Under the pieces are notes generated by a model that saw nothing but the letters and a program-made list of their open reading frames with translations, was not told the origin of the DNA and ran no database searches. Source: Ectobius pallidus (lineage: Eukaryota > Arthropoda > Insecta > Blattodea > Ectobiidae). From it: a DNA stretch of 64,000 nt. Below, one piece after another: positions 36,170 to 46,343 of the stretch (position 1 is its first letter; the number at the start of each line of letters is the position of its first letter). The position numbers were made by a program, and so were the translations under genes. The DNA is taken from contig CAXKWD010000009.1 of the NCBI GenBank assembly GCA_964059195.1, positions 87,455,432-87,519,431 on the forward strand, written 5' to 3'.

Positions 36170-39100
36170 TAGCGAGTCGTATTACGTCTGTTGATGGTAC
36201 CAGGCCTTCCGAGGATAGACTCATAAATAATGTACATAACTTAGAAATGTCCTACAATGTAAATAAAACTAACCAGCAAATATTAAATCCACCACAAATA
36301 GAGGCTAATATTGGGAACTTAAAAATTCAGATTTTATTGGATTCTGGTAGTTCAATGTCTGTGATAAATGAAAAGGCTTATCTAGAGTTAAAAGAAAATA
36401 GAATTAAACTGCAGGAATTAGACGTCCCAGGACTTTATTGTACGACGGCCATTAATAAAACTAAATATAAAGTAGACAAGCAAATAATGGTACCTTTAAG
36501 CATAGGATCTTGGCACACAGAAATATATATGCTTGTGGTCAGAAATTTAATGCATCCGTATATTTTAGGTTGTGATACTTTACAGGAATATCAAGGGATT
36601 TTAAGCTTTGAGGAAAATTGTTTGAAGATAAAAGACGAAAATGACGTTATTGAAGTTCCGTTTCTTAAAAGTAATGTTTATGACAGCTCTAATTGTTCCA
36701 ATAATGAACTCGCAATTCAGGACGAATGCTTCATTATTGAAAGCCTATCTGAATGGCAAGATCAAAATGAAGAAGGGGAAATAATAAGCGAAATTTTATT
36801 TGACACTAAAGGTCATGAGAACCAAGCAAGTAGTCAAAATGAAGGTCGAGGCAACACAGGGAATATTATCGAGGCACCGAATACAGGGTCACTAACTCGA
36901 TCAAATCTGAATGTTGAAATCGACGAATTTAATAACGCTTATTTAGAGGAGATTTATGATGTCGGACTGAATTGCGAAATAAATATGTGCGGAACGAGCA
37001 GAAATGAGCAGGAACATTGCAATCATGAAAATGGAAGGGAATATAACGATAGGTTGACTGAATCGGAAATCCTTGAAATCTTGAGAAATAAAGTAGATAA
37101 TATCACATCAATAACGGAACCTCAAAAAGATAAGCTATTTAAGGTGCTAACCAATAATATGGGCGTGTACAGTAATTCCCCTGGATGCTGTTTAGTTTAT
37201 GAACATTCTATTAGCATGGATAATCCGCCTATATTTAATCATAAAAGCAGACCATTACCGCTGTCTATTAGAGAAGAGGCCAATAAAGTGATTACAAAAA
37301 TGTTACAGGACGGAATTATAGAGAGATCCGATTCCCCTTACGTCAGTCCTATATGTTGGGTTTATAAGGCTAATAAGACATTACGAATGACATTGGATCT
37401 GAGGACCGCAAACTTGTATATGAAACCTGATAGAGTAAAAACTGAACCAATCGATCATCTCTTAGCTAAGATGGGCGATGCTAAATATTTTACAAGTATC
37501 GACCTTACGTCCAGTTTTTGGCAGATTCCTCTGAGAAAAGAAGACAGGAAATACTGTTCGTTTGTGCACCAAGGATCCGTATTTTCGTTTTGTAGGACCC
37601 CGTTTGGAATGAGGACCTCCGGGAGCGCGCTTTTACGTGCACTCCAGGTTATGTTCCCGGAAGGTACTGGACCAAATATAACAGCATACGTGGATGACTA
37701 TTTAATTCATACGACTGATTTTGATACCCATATAGAGAAACTTGACCTTGTATTAAATACGTTCTTGGAAAGCGGAATGACTATAAATCCCCAGAAACTC
37801 AGTTTATTTTGTAATGAGGTGAAATTCGTAGGGTATATTATTTCAAAGGATGGAGTGTCAGCTGACCCTGAAAGAATAAAAGCCATAATGAACATTAGCA
37901 GACCCAAGACAGTCAGGCAAGTCAGAAAAGTCCTAGGGATTTTTAATTATCAGGATAGATTCATTCCCGGATACGCTGAATATGCCGTACCGCTGAGAAA
38001 GTTACTACGAAAGCAAAACAAGTTTAAGTGGACTCATGTAGAAGAGGAAGCTTTTCAGAAAATCAAAGAATCTTTCAAAAAGGCAGTACTATTAGAAAGG
38101 CCTAGGAATGACTTGGGATATATTATTTACGTGGACGCATCTTGCCTAGCTGTAGGGGGAATTTTAATGCAAGAGCATGAGGATGGTAGTAAACACCTTA
38201 TAGCAACTACGTCACGCGGGCTAACCCCGATTGAAAGTAAAGGTTCAGTGACTTGCTTGGAGATAATTGGGATGTATCATGCTTTGACGAAGTTCCGACA
38301 GTACGTATTCAATAAGAAAATCGTAGTGTACACTGACCATATTAGTTTGACCTTTCTAAATAAAATGAAGCTAGGCAATAGTAAATTGTCACGCTATGTT
38401 CACGAACTGAGTCAATTTGACCTGGAAATTAGGCACGTGGCTGGAAAGGATAACGTCCTATGTGACTATCTTTCTCGCAATAAAGCTGAATTACCGGAAG
38501 CAACAGGAAGCGACGGGAATCAAATTCAGATCATGCAAATAAAGATGTTCAGTGAGCTGACCTTGCAGCGCGATTTCCGGAACATAGAAAGGTTTCAACG
38601 CAACGACCCAGAGATCGAACTAATAAGGTTAGGGCTGGAGGAACTTAATCAGGATCAAAATGATAACAGTAGTGAGATAAAGTACCAAATGGTAAACAAT
38701 GTAATATATAAGCTATGTGGGAAGGACAAGAAAGAATGGAAAGTGTACATTCCGGAGGAATTAGAAACTAAAATAATTGCTATCGTCCATGAAAAGCTAG
38801 GCCATTCAGGAACGAATAGAATGTTGCTGTACATTCAGGACAAAATGTATATTAAGAATTTGGGGAGAAAAATCAGAAAATATGTCAGCTGCTGTGACTT
38901 ATGCCAAAAAGCGAAACCGATGAATGTCAAATACGATAGAGTACCAATGACCGTATCTAGAGAGAGAAAAGGGGAATTGGTAGCCTTAGACTTTCACGGA
39001 CCATTAGTTGCAGGGGCGTATGGCATGAGATATATTTTGATCTGTTACGACGTTTTCTCACATTTTGTTAAACTGTACACTACGCGCACAGCAACTACCA

Positions 39101-39792
39101 CTGCAGTATTAAGAAAACTTGTCTCAGACTACATTCCTAAATACCAGCCCATCACTGCAGTTCTGTCGGACAATGGAACGCCGTTCACTAGTAAGAAGTT
39201 TAAAGACAAGATGTCGGAACTAGGAATAAAGTGTTATCATGTGTCTAAATACCACCCTCAAGTCAACACATCAGAACGGGGACTGCGTGACTTATCGCTA
39301 TACTTGCGAGCACTCTGTCACAAAAGGCACAATGCCTGGGTGAGATATATCCAACCAATAGAGGACATTTTGAATCACACAATAAATCCCATTGTAGGAG
39401 TCGAACCTGTACGACTTATGGTTGGCGACGAACCAAAAGCTTTAATAAGAGGCCTACCAATAGCCATCCCACATGACGGAGTAAATAAGAAATTGACTGA
39501 CTATTGCCGGATAGCGATAGAAAATATTCGGAAGAATGTGGCGAAGAGAAAAGAAAAGGCCAAAAGGCACAAGCGGGTTTGGAACCCAGTAATAGGAGAC
39601 AAACTCTTGGTTAGAAAAAAAAACCTATCACAGGCACTAAACAAAAGAATGTCACGTTTAGAGCTCCTTTATAGGGGACCGTATATCGTCACTAATGTAT
39701 TTAATGGGGTGTGTTTTGAAGTAGCTGACATCAAAACTGGGAAAATTATTGGGCGATACAATTTGTCTTTTGTTAGGCCTTATAAAGAATAA
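36130..39792 (+). CDS. pol: Pol polyprotein: protease, reverse transcriptase, RNase H, integrase
   Basis: A 1220-codon frame in -1 relative to gag; it should be expressed as Gag-Pol by slippage at 36148. Visible in order: aspartic protease L-L-D-S-G-S-S (about residue 68) with I-L-G-C-D downstream; reverse transcriptase with F-T-S-I-D-L and the catalytic Y-V-D-D (about 519-522); RNase H with V-D-A-S (about 665) and Y-T-D-H (about 734); integrase HHCC finger (H-x4-H ... C-x2-C, about 887-925); D-D-E core with A-L-D-F, S-D-N-G and N-T-S-E; and a C-terminal R-G-P-Y module (about 1178). The order RT-RH-INT and the GPY module place it in Ty3/gypsy (Metaviridae). The long LTR recalls Osvaldo/Ulysses-type elements, but that is a guess. 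No premature stop is present, and the element looks potentially active. Confidence 0.95.
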   Translation: MPTERRFKRNRDVIASRITSVDGTRPSEDRLINNVHNLEMSYNVNKTNQQILNPPQIEANIGNLKIQILLDSGSSMSVINEKAYLELKENRIKLQELDVPGLYCTTAINKTKYKVDKQIMVPLSIGSWHTEIYMLVVRNLMHPYILGCDTLQEYQGILSFEENCLKIKDENDVIEVPFLKSNVYDSSNCSNNELAIQDECFIIESLSEWQDQNEEGEIISEILFDTKGHENQASSQNEGRGNTGNIIEAPNTGSLTRSNLNVEIDEFNNAYLEEIYDVGLNCEINMCGTSRNEQEHCNHENGREYNDRLTESEILEILRNKVDNITSITEPQKDKLFKVLTNNMGVYSNSPGCCLVYEHSISMDNPPIFNHKSRPLPLSIREEANKVITKMLQDGIIERSDSPYVSPICWVYKANKTLRMTLDLRTANLYMKPDRVKTEPIDHLLAKMGDAKYFTSIDLTSSFWQIPLRKEDRKYCSFVHQGSVFSFCRTPFGMRTSGSALLRALQVMFPEGTGPNITAYVDDYLIHTTDFDTHIEKLDLVLNTFLESGMTINPQKLSLFCNEVKFVGYIISKDGVSADPERIKAIMNISRPKTVRQVRKVLGIFNYQDRFIPGYAEYAVPLRKLLRKQNKFKWTHVEEEAFQKIKESFKKAVLLERPRNDLGYIIYVDASCLAVGGILMQEHEDGSKHLIATTSRGLTPIESKGSVTCLEIIGMYHALTKFRQYVFNKKIVVYTDHISLTFLNKMKLGNSKLSRYVHELSQFDLEIRHVAGKDNVLCDYLSRNKAELPEATGSDGNQIQIMQIKMFSELTLQRDFRNIERFQRNDPEIELIRLGLEELNQDQNDNSSEIKYQMVNNVIYKLCGKDKKEWKVYIPEELETKIIAIVHEKLGHSGTNRMLLYIQDKMYIKNLGRKIRKYVSCCDLCQKAKPMNVKYDRVPMTVSRERKGELVALDFHGPLVAGAYGMRYILICYDVFSHFVKLYTTRTATTTAVLRKLVSDYIPKYQPITAVLSDNGTPFTSKKFKDKMSELGIKCYHVSKYHPQVNTSERGLRDLSLYLRALCHKRHNAWVRYIQPIEDILNHTINPIVGVEPVRLMVGDEPKALIRGLPIAIPHDGVNKKLTDYCRIAIENIRKNVAKRKEKAKRHKRVWNPVIGDKLLVRKKNLSQALNKRMSRLELLYRGPYIVTNVFNGVCFEVADIKTGKIIGRYNLSFVRPYKE
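36148..36154 (+). promoter_or_regulatory. -1 ribosomal frameshift site (TTTAAAC)
   Basis: Gag codons read ga-T TTA AAC, an exact X XXY YYZ heptamer in the correct phase, 13 nt upstream of the gag stop codon. Slipping back one base gives TTT AAA CGG and enters the pol frame, which is open from 36130. The pol frame is closed by TGA at 36127-36129 and has no ATG in the overlap, so frameshifting is the natural route to Gag-Pol. A downstream stimulatory structure is expected, but I could not fold one with confidence. Confidence 0.85.
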
Positions 39793-40563
39793 GAAATAAG
39801 GGTATAACAGTATGACAACAGGCTTGCGTCATTTCGTAAGAAATAGGTATAGGGTTAAGTGTGATTTTACCTTGTAAGAATACATGATCGCGAATACCAC
39901 GTGTGATGTAAGCTTACAGTGGAATCTAAGTGTGTAATTATACAAGGACGAGCAGTAAATAAATCCACTGGCGAATATATATCAATGTTAATTATGTGTA
40001 TAAGTACGGACATACAGCAAATATATCCGCTGTTGCTCTATATCTCGTTATTTAATTTTTAATAAGGACGTCCACATAAATAAATCCAGTGGCGATTTAT
40101 CTAGTTAATATCTTAAGTAATAATGTTCATTCAGTGTTTATTCTGTTATTATTATATGTGTTGTTTCAATTTTGTTGTGTTTTGCATTAAAATCATAAAA
40201 GTTAATCTCTCCAGTAATATGACATAAGCATATGGTGTCATAGCGAAACAAAGCTTACAAATGTGCGAAGGGTGGTGTATGGATGCGAGATAAGATTGTA
40301 GTATGGTATGCAGCCTGACAAACCCGTACCAGGTACAAGGAATGCCAATACTTCATAACTGGTCAGTGAACCAAATAAAGGTTGAAATGAATGACAGTAC
40401 CCTGAAGCTCTGCTAGGCAATAGATAGGTCACTGTACTGGAAAGGTAAACATGAGCATTGTTATGTAAGGAGAGTAACAATAATTCAGGAGCAAAAAAGT
40501 ATTCCTGTCAAAAATGAATTTTGCTACAAAATACACTTTTTACAATAATAATTGTGGGCAGTA
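39793..40563 (+). other. non-coding region between pol and 3' LTR
   Basis: 770 bp without an env-like ORF, so the element encodes no envelope. The bases just before the 3' LTR ('attgtgggcagta') contain only a short G-rich run, so the polypurine tract is not obvious. Confidence 0.6.
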
Positions 40564-41807
40564 TGATAGGATCATAACCATGGATTAAACATGATTATAA
40601 TCAGAACAGATAACATACATTATTGAGCATATTAAATAAGATTAGATACATCAAAGCATTGATAGTATTACAATTAAAGGTTATAAGAAATAGATATTAA
40701 ATGATAATAATTCCAGTAATTAAATAAATAAATAATATTGTAGTAACATTGCAGTAAGTTAAATTTCAAGTTAGCAAAACTTCACATTATAACTCAGACG
40801 GAATTCAAGGAAAAACAGTGAGGGAAATACATTCTGCTATTCAACCACAGCAGGACACAAGAGACACTCATTGTAGAAAAGTGCACTTGTATTGTGACAA
40901 AAACTTACAGAATAGAACTCAAGAACAGTCAAAAGAAGGTACTAAGAATTTTGAGTGGGAATAATATTTTGTATAGATGTTCCAAGAATCCTTGGGCGAT
41001 AACGGGAACTGACTGAGCTGGGAAGCAATACTTCCTACTCGGAGCAGCATTGAGACGCTCAAATGAAGGTAACCAATGAGAGTACATCTCTCATTGCAAA
41101 ACAGGGTAAAATGCTCTAATAGTAGTTATTATTGGTTGTAGAAATAAGTGGAAAAAGATGACTTAAGGAACGAAGGACGCTGGAATGCACGTGAGAGACG
41201 AACACTTCTACGAGATCCCTTCACCGAGATAGTCGGTGCAGGACATTTTTCCTCGCTTCTTGGCTTCAAAGTGCCAAGTGAAGCACATTATATTTTATAA
41301 AGTCATAGTATCATATCAGGAGGATCCTGATACGGTACCAATAAATAATCATCAATAAGAACAGTTTGTAATAGGAATTGCGGTAGAACTAAATTACAGT
41401 TACTACCAAAGTAAATTCAGTGACACGTAAGTACTTGTGTTCGACGAAGCAAATTACAGACAGTATTAACACGTAACAATTGTACGTCATTACTACATAA
41501 AATCCTCGATAGTAACTTCAATATTACGAGCGTTCTATCGTCCAGACATTCCGAACTCTTCACCCAATTTTCAAGTGATTAATTGCTGAAAACATTATTG
41601 AACAGAAATAAAACCTAATCATACCAGTAATCTTTTTTGACATTATTACTAGTATATCTATTGAACGAATAACCCTAAATCCCCCCAGATAAGATAGAGA
41701 CACTCTGTTGCATCCACTGAGCTACCGTGGTCGGTCGTTTTGTGGTTCCCAGACACATCCTGGATAGTTAAAAGTAAGGGCTAAAAACCACACGGCGAAC
41801 CGTTTCA
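40564..41807 (+). repeat. 3' LTR of the Ty3/gypsy-type element (1244 bp)
   Basis: Same start, end and length as the 5' LTR, followed by TCAG. Confidence 0.95.
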
Positions 41808-41811
41808 TCAG
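41808..41811. repeat. 4-bp target-site duplication, right (TCAG)
   Basis: Copy of 32176-32179. With the element removed, the mariner sequence is continuous. Confidence 0.9.
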
Positions 41812-41960
41812 TCACTCGACCACTTTTGAACTGTTCTACTCACTTGTAAAAATTCTCACGGTTCATACAACTTTCACCATACACTTTAGACATCCTAGAG
41901 TATATATTAGCTGGTTTTTCACCTTCAGCAATGAAAAAACGAATCACAGAACGTTATTCA
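41812..41960 (-). pseudogene. mariner transposase, N-terminal helix-turn-helix remnant
   Basis: The minus strand encodes R-S-V-I-R-F, E-G-E-K-P-A-N-I, M-S-K-V-Y-G-E and, further on, F-K-S-G-R. This is the pattern of the mariner DNA-binding N terminus. Two in-frame stops interrupt it: TAA where Gln is usual and TGA where Trp is usual. It joins the C-terminal remnant across the retrotransposon and an older internal deletion. Confidence 0.85.
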
Positions 41961-42170
41961 ACCAATGTGGAATTTTCAAGAAGACACGACATCGTTAAAC
42001 TTAATTTTGAGGTTATAAACAGAGCAATGTTGATCCATCAGCTGGTTAGAACTCATCCTAGTGATGCCAACTTAAAATCCTAAATTTATCAAACTTGTAC
42101 TACCTTTTACCCAGACCAATTTGTCTCTTTAATTACTAAATGGCCCTCGTACTTTAAACTTGTAACTCAC

Positions 42171-42372
42171 CTAGTGGTGACACGGTGTGAATAGTCCCTT
42201 CTTCTCTGAGGGAGGCGGTTTCAGCGGGCTCCCCATCAGCTTCCCCCTCTTCCTCCTCCTCCTCCAGCAGGGTTGGGGGTGGACTGAGTTCATAACCCCA
42301 GCGCTGCCTGAACGCTTTTGCACCCCCGTCCAGTCTCACACGTGGCAGATCTACAAATAACGCGTCTCCAAT
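42171..42372 (-). CDS. host gene internal exon (partial gene, unidentified)
   Basis: On the minus strand the acceptor 'attgtttcag' precedes ATTGGAGACGCG and the donor follows CCACTAG as 'gtgagtta'. The 202-nt exon is open in phase 0 for 67 codons and ends in phase 1. Its GC content and codon use differ sharply from the AT-rich surroundings. The product begins I-G-D-A-L-F-V-D-L and has a run of glutamates from (GAG)n, followed by a Glu/Ala/Gly-rich stretch. I do not recognise the family. No neighbouring minus-strand exon was identified, so its partners lie in long flanking introns or outside the window. A mariner ends 21 bp past its donor. Confidence 0.65.
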
Positions 42373-42549
42373 CTGAAACAATATCAACCTCACATTAACA
42401 TGCAATACTACAAAGCTATGAGGTACAGTTGTCTGTAGCTTTCTTGTTAGTCTCAATTGAAATAATGTGAGATGAAATTTTCATGCAACTGTCTTTTGAG
42501 TTTCTTTGAAAAACTTAACCCTTAACCATGAACGTGCGGTCAATTTGGT

Positions 42550-42670
42550 AAAGTGATCCCTATACAGGCCATGGAGGCCCAGAGGGTTCCAGGAGGTAAA
42601 GGCTCCCAGATTTTGGACATTCGGCACGTGAAGGCCGCCTTTACCCCCAGGATTGCTCCTGGTACTCATT
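42550..42670 (-). repeat. SINE family F body fragment
   Basis: Reverse complement of 21640-21745, with 'ctatacaggccatggaggcc' and 'cagattttggacattcgg'. The tRNA-like head is missing. Confidence 0.8.
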
Positions 42671-43369
42671 CTGGATTAAGAGTCCAATTGGAATGTGCAA
42701 TATGAAAGTGATAAGGATAAGGGTGAGAGAGGTGTGCAACAATTTACAGCCGTCTCACAGATATAATGATACCATGGTTGAGGATGACAAACTGATAAGG
42801 GAAATTTAAATAAATAACGCTACAAAAGCATTGAGATCTTGAGAGAAAATTAAAAAGAATGTTACAAAGCATGAGTGAATTTCTGTATTTTTTGGTTGAA
42901 TAACGGGAATCAATTATCGGCACCTAGTGCATCCAACCAATTATTTTTTCCTCCCTTTCAAATCCTTCACCAAGCGATATCACATCACTACAGGTCTAGA
43001 AGAAGTAAAGGACAGTTGAGCGACTTGGATTAAAGAGATCCAGGCGATATCATATCCCTACAGGTCTAAAGTTTGGCTGTTCTAAAAGGGAACCTCAAGT
43101 AAAAAAAAACAAAAGTACATCTGTTTCACTCTAGCAAATAACTCGTATAACTTAAGAGTGAGACAGACATGCTGGTTTTTGTTTACTTCAGATTTCCTTT
43201 TTAGCTTGTCTCAGGTATAGAAGTAAGGGACTGGAGAGTGACTTAGATTAAAGTGATCTCTCATATGAAACTGAATAAGCTGTAAGTTTCCCCCAAACAC
43301 TCATGCACAGTTTTTACATTATATATTGATGCATTGTAGGCCTATAAAGAATTTTTACTTTTATTGCAG
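42671..43369. other. no feature recognised
   Basis: Contains a short direct repeat around 'gcgatatcacatcactacaggtct' type strings (42973 and 43044), otherwise nothing supported. Confidence 0.4.
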
Positions 43370-43417
43370 GTGTTGCACTTCACCACTAAATCGAAGTCTT
43401 CAGTTCACGTCATGGTG
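43370..43417 (+). CDS. possible 48-nt microexon, plus strand
   Basis: A good acceptor ('ttttacttttattgcag') and a consensus donor ('gtaagtac') bracket 48 nt that stay open for 16 codons (starting V-L-H-F-T-T-K). The match to splice signals is strong, but the segment is short and on the opposite strand to the host exon at 42171, so it may be chance. Confidence 0.25.
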
Positions 43418-43640
43418 GTAAGTACTATACCACTATTGACAGCGTAATATATTTCAGGTGAAATTAAAGCGGCAAGGATTAAAGTAGCTGGGTGAAACGT
43501 ATAGGCATACAAATTTAAGATATATTTCATTGCTATAAATAGTGTAGTATTACATACTAACATCATGATAATTAAACCTATTTACACATATATGTAAGTA
43601 TTCATGAACCACAGATTATTGTCTCTGTTGGACATTACAT

Positions 43641-43803
43641 GATAGTATTATAGGAGAAAAATTCCTCCGACACTGGGACTTGAACCCAGGACCTATGGCT
43701 ATTCGCGCCAATGCTCTACCAACTGAGCTAAGCCGGAGTTCAATTCACAGCGCCAGATGGAACCTTCCCCCTGTCGGAGGAATTTTTCTCCTATAATACT
43801 ATC
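43641..43803. repeat. foldback unit: tRNA-like gene inside 32-bp perfect inverted repeats
   Basis: 43641-43672 ('gatagtattataggagaa' onward) is exactly complementary to 43772-43803. The repeats partly overlap the acceptor stem of the tRNA-like sequence at 43665-43738. The arrangement looks like a small mobile or foldback unit built on a tRNA. Confidence 0.85.
43665..43738 (-). tRNA. tRNA-like sequence, possible tRNA-Phe(GAA) or pseudogene
   Basis: The minus strand folds as a tRNA. The acceptor CTCCGGC pairs with GTCGGAG, the D arm is 'gctcagttggtagagc', and the anticodon stem TGGC/GCCA has loop GCGAATA (centre GAA). The T arm includes 'ctgggttcaagtcccag', and the B box is intact. The anticodon stem is only 4 bp before a mismatch, and the locus sits in a foldback repeat, so a tRNA-derived repeat is more likely than a working tRNA gene. 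Confidence 0.5.
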
Positions 43804-44246
43804 ACTATTTACACATACCTACAAAATAATACTTTTTTTTTAATTTGACCGTTAAAGGTGTGCTCAACAAACACAGAAGTCAACAGTAAGAAAAGCCTAC
43901 ATTCTTGTGTTTTATACGAATTCTAAATTATTTAGGTTTGAATTGTATGGTTAATGTTTCGTCCTACCACATTAAATATAAATGAACATAGACACACTGG
44001 TTTATTGTCATACTGTGTATAATTTTGACGCGCAAATGTTTTTATTTATTTAAGTAACTTGTCGGAGTTAAGGCCATAAGGCCTTCACTATCCCTCAGCC
44101 AGAGCAAAAACATGAAATATATAATAATAATAAATTAAAACAAGAAATTATATTTTTAATATCTGTGTTGTGGGGGAGGGGGTCGCTTCCTAAAACCGTT
44201 TATACGTCAAGTCTGGAAAATGGATGCAGAAATAACTTCCTTAGTA
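43804..44246. other. no gene; short repeat fragment at 44039-44110
   Basis: 'gtcggagttaaggccataag' with a T-rich lead resembles 18640-18690. The rest is unassigned. Confidence 0.4.
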
Positions 44247-44252
44247 GGCTTA
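44247..44252. repeat. 6-bp target-site duplication, left (GGCTTA)
   Basis: GGCTTA abuts the first base of the palindrome and recurs at 59474-59479 just beyond its last base. Confidence 0.88.
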
Positions 44253-44995
44253 AGTAGTATGGTTTTCCCACCTACGTCACAGGAGGATTGACAGGAGGAT
44301 TGATGACGTCACAGATCACGTGACAGGAGGGGAGGGAGGATTGATGACGTCACAAGTGGGCGTGGCCTATGACGTCACAAGTGGGCGTGGCTATGACGTC
44401 AGTGGCGGATTGTATGACGTCACAAGTGGGCGTGGCAATAACCACGTGATTCAAAATGGCGTCGGTTCCGGTTCCTATTGCAAATGGCGGCGGTTCCGGT
44501 TCCGGGGCGTACGAAGCGCGAAATTTAAAATTTGAAAATTAATAATATAAATGGCGTCCGTTCCGGTTCCTATTTCAAATGGCGTACGAAGCGCGAAATT
44601 CAAAATTTGAGAATTTATAATGTAATTGGTTACGTTTCCGGCGCGAAATTCAAAATTTGGAAATTTATAATGAAAATGGCTACGTTTCCGGTTCCTATTT
44701 CAGGTGGGCGGATGGCGGTTGATTTGAAAATTGCAAAAGGTGGAAATTGAATATTACAATTGCAAATAGCGGATGGTGGGAAATTTGAAATTTGTATATT
44801 GGTATTGTTTTACAATATGGCAGCATCGCTTACGTCAGAGGAGGATTAGAGGAGGATTGCTATGACCTTCCTCAACCGTGGAATGTTTTATGACGTCATC
44901 GCTTACGTCAGAGGAGGATTGAGAGGAGGATTAATGACGTCATCGCTTACGTCACAGGAGGATTGACAGGAGGATTGATGACGTCACAGCAGATT
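44253..44995 (+). promoter_or_regulatory. subterminal region with eight TGACGTCA sites, left arm
   Basis: Eight perfect CRE/ATF-type palindromes (TGACGTCA) lie in about 740 bp, near 44304, 44345, 44370, 44393, 44416, 44891, 44936 and 44978. Also present are two CACGTG boxes, three copies of GTGGGCGTGGC (GC/GT box), repeated CCGGTTCC, and recurring 'aggaggattg'. A block 'acaggaggattgacaggagg' appears both at the terminus and at about 44957. About 0.01 TGACGTCA would be expected by chance. It looks like a compact enhancer or replication-end region, as in the terminal repeats of some DNA viruses. The function is inferred. Confidence 0.75.
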
Positions 44996-45082
44996 TTAAT
45001 CTTTATGTCTTTTTAGCATGGAAGCATATAGATCACGAAGCGTAAATACGTCATATTCCTACACATAGGTTTTCTGTAAGAT

Positions 45083-45139
45083 GTTTATTTCACTATGGTC
45101 CTGGGATCGACTCAACCTGGATACCTAAGGCTGTTAACC

Positions 45140-45176
<37 letters not shown>

Positions 45177-45385
45177 CAGACGCAGTTGGAAATGTAGAGA
45201 AGCGTTTTTTTATACCTTCAAGTATTTTTTTTATAATTATATTTCACATACAGTTTTTTCCGTAAGATGTCTACTTATCTAAAAAATAGCCCTGAGGTCA
45301 ACTCAGCCTAGGTTTACCGATTAGCGTTTAATTTTTACTTTGGTCCTATGGTAAAGGCGGCCGGTGCGTAAAACTCATGCTAGGG
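45083..45385 (+). repeat. SINE family F fragments inside the left arm
   Basis: 'ctatggtcctgggatcgact' at 45093 and 'cctgaggtcaactcagcc' plus 'ggcggccggtgcgtaaa' at 45291-45374 match the family F SINE body at 21570-21660. A (TTA)n tract lies between them. They are mirrored at 58341-58643. Confidence 0.65.
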
Positions 45386-46032
45386 TCTTTAGAGGGGATA
45401 TATTATGATAATAATTACAGGATTTTATAATGTCGATACAGAAAGCCAGTGAATGTTTAATCATATGCGTGCAGTGATTTTGCTTAGGTAGCAGTAGTAT
45501 CATCTAGCCCTCCATACATGTTATCTCTCTTACTATGCAGCGGTAATATAACGCTGTACGCTTATCGCTATCTTACAACGTCATTCATTGAGACTTCCTT
45601 TTAAATCCCAACTCTATCATATTATAAAGTCGCAGGCCAGTACTTTTAAATATTAAATCCTTAATCATAGCACATGTCTTATGTAGTATTAGTCAACAGT
45701 ATTTTTATTGCGGAATATTGTAATATTTCATCGCAGAGTGGTAGTGAACTTATTTTGTAATATTCCATCACTGAGTGGTTCTGAGTTCGATTCAAAGTCA
45801 GTAAAGGCATATTCAGCTTTTCTCACATTGCGGGAAATTGAATATACTGTTTCAGAAAAGCGCTGATAAGAAATAAATATCAAATAACGCTTTAACGTAT
45901 ATTTCTCCCAGTGTTTCATCTCTGATGGAACCTTATATTAATAATGTAGTTTGATACAGAGTATATCAGCATTTATTGCATGAAAATTAATATTTTATTT
46001 CCGTACTAGAATTAAATATCGGATATCTGTTG

Positions 46033-46263
46033 ATGTCACCAGAAATGAATATTTTTCGCATACGACATCGATTTAATGTGGGAAATCATGAACAGGTATT
46101 TTCACAAGCAGGAAACGCGAAATATGTAATTACTGATGATTTAAGCTGTAACGTATATTTACCAAGTCGTGAGGCTAGTCAGCATTTTTTAAACTCCAAT
46201 CATGTCATTGGTGTAAAATATATTTGTCCTGTTGCGAGCCTATTTCAAAGCATCATTATATAA
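46033..46263 (+). CDS. small ORF, left arm, unknown
   Basis: A 76-aa ORF from ATG 46033, ending 80 bp before the start of the two-exon gene. It has two cysteines separated by about 30 residues with two histidines between them (D-L-S-C ... H-F-L-N-S-N-H ... Y-I-C-P), which might bind zinc. No family was recognised. It is exactly conserved in the other arm, but so is everything there, so conservation says nothing about coding. Confidence 0.3.
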   Translation: MSPEMNIFRIRHRFNVGNHEQVFSQAGNAKYVITDDLSCNVYLPSREASQHFLNSNHVIGVKYICPVASLFQSIII

Positions 46264-46343
46264 TCCAAGAACACGCATCGATAGTCTTAATCATACTTGT
46301 ATATGTAACGATTGTGAATATTCTCATTCTATAAAACTTCGCC

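Larger units (their letters stand above)
31861..42149 (-). mobile_element. internally deleted mariner, split by an LTR retrotransposon
   Basis: The terminal repeats 'cgagggtcattcaataatta' and the complement of the right end, 'cgagggccatttagtaatta', continue as 'aagagacaaa'. Each end is flanked by TA (31859-31860, 42150-42151), the Tc1/mariner target. Removing the retrotransposon (32180-41807) and one TCAG leaves about 660 bp. On the minus strand this carries the N-terminal and C-terminal parts of a mariner transposase, with the middle (most of the catalytic domain) missing. It is therefore an internally deleted, inactive copy that predates the retrotransposon. Confidence 0.92.
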
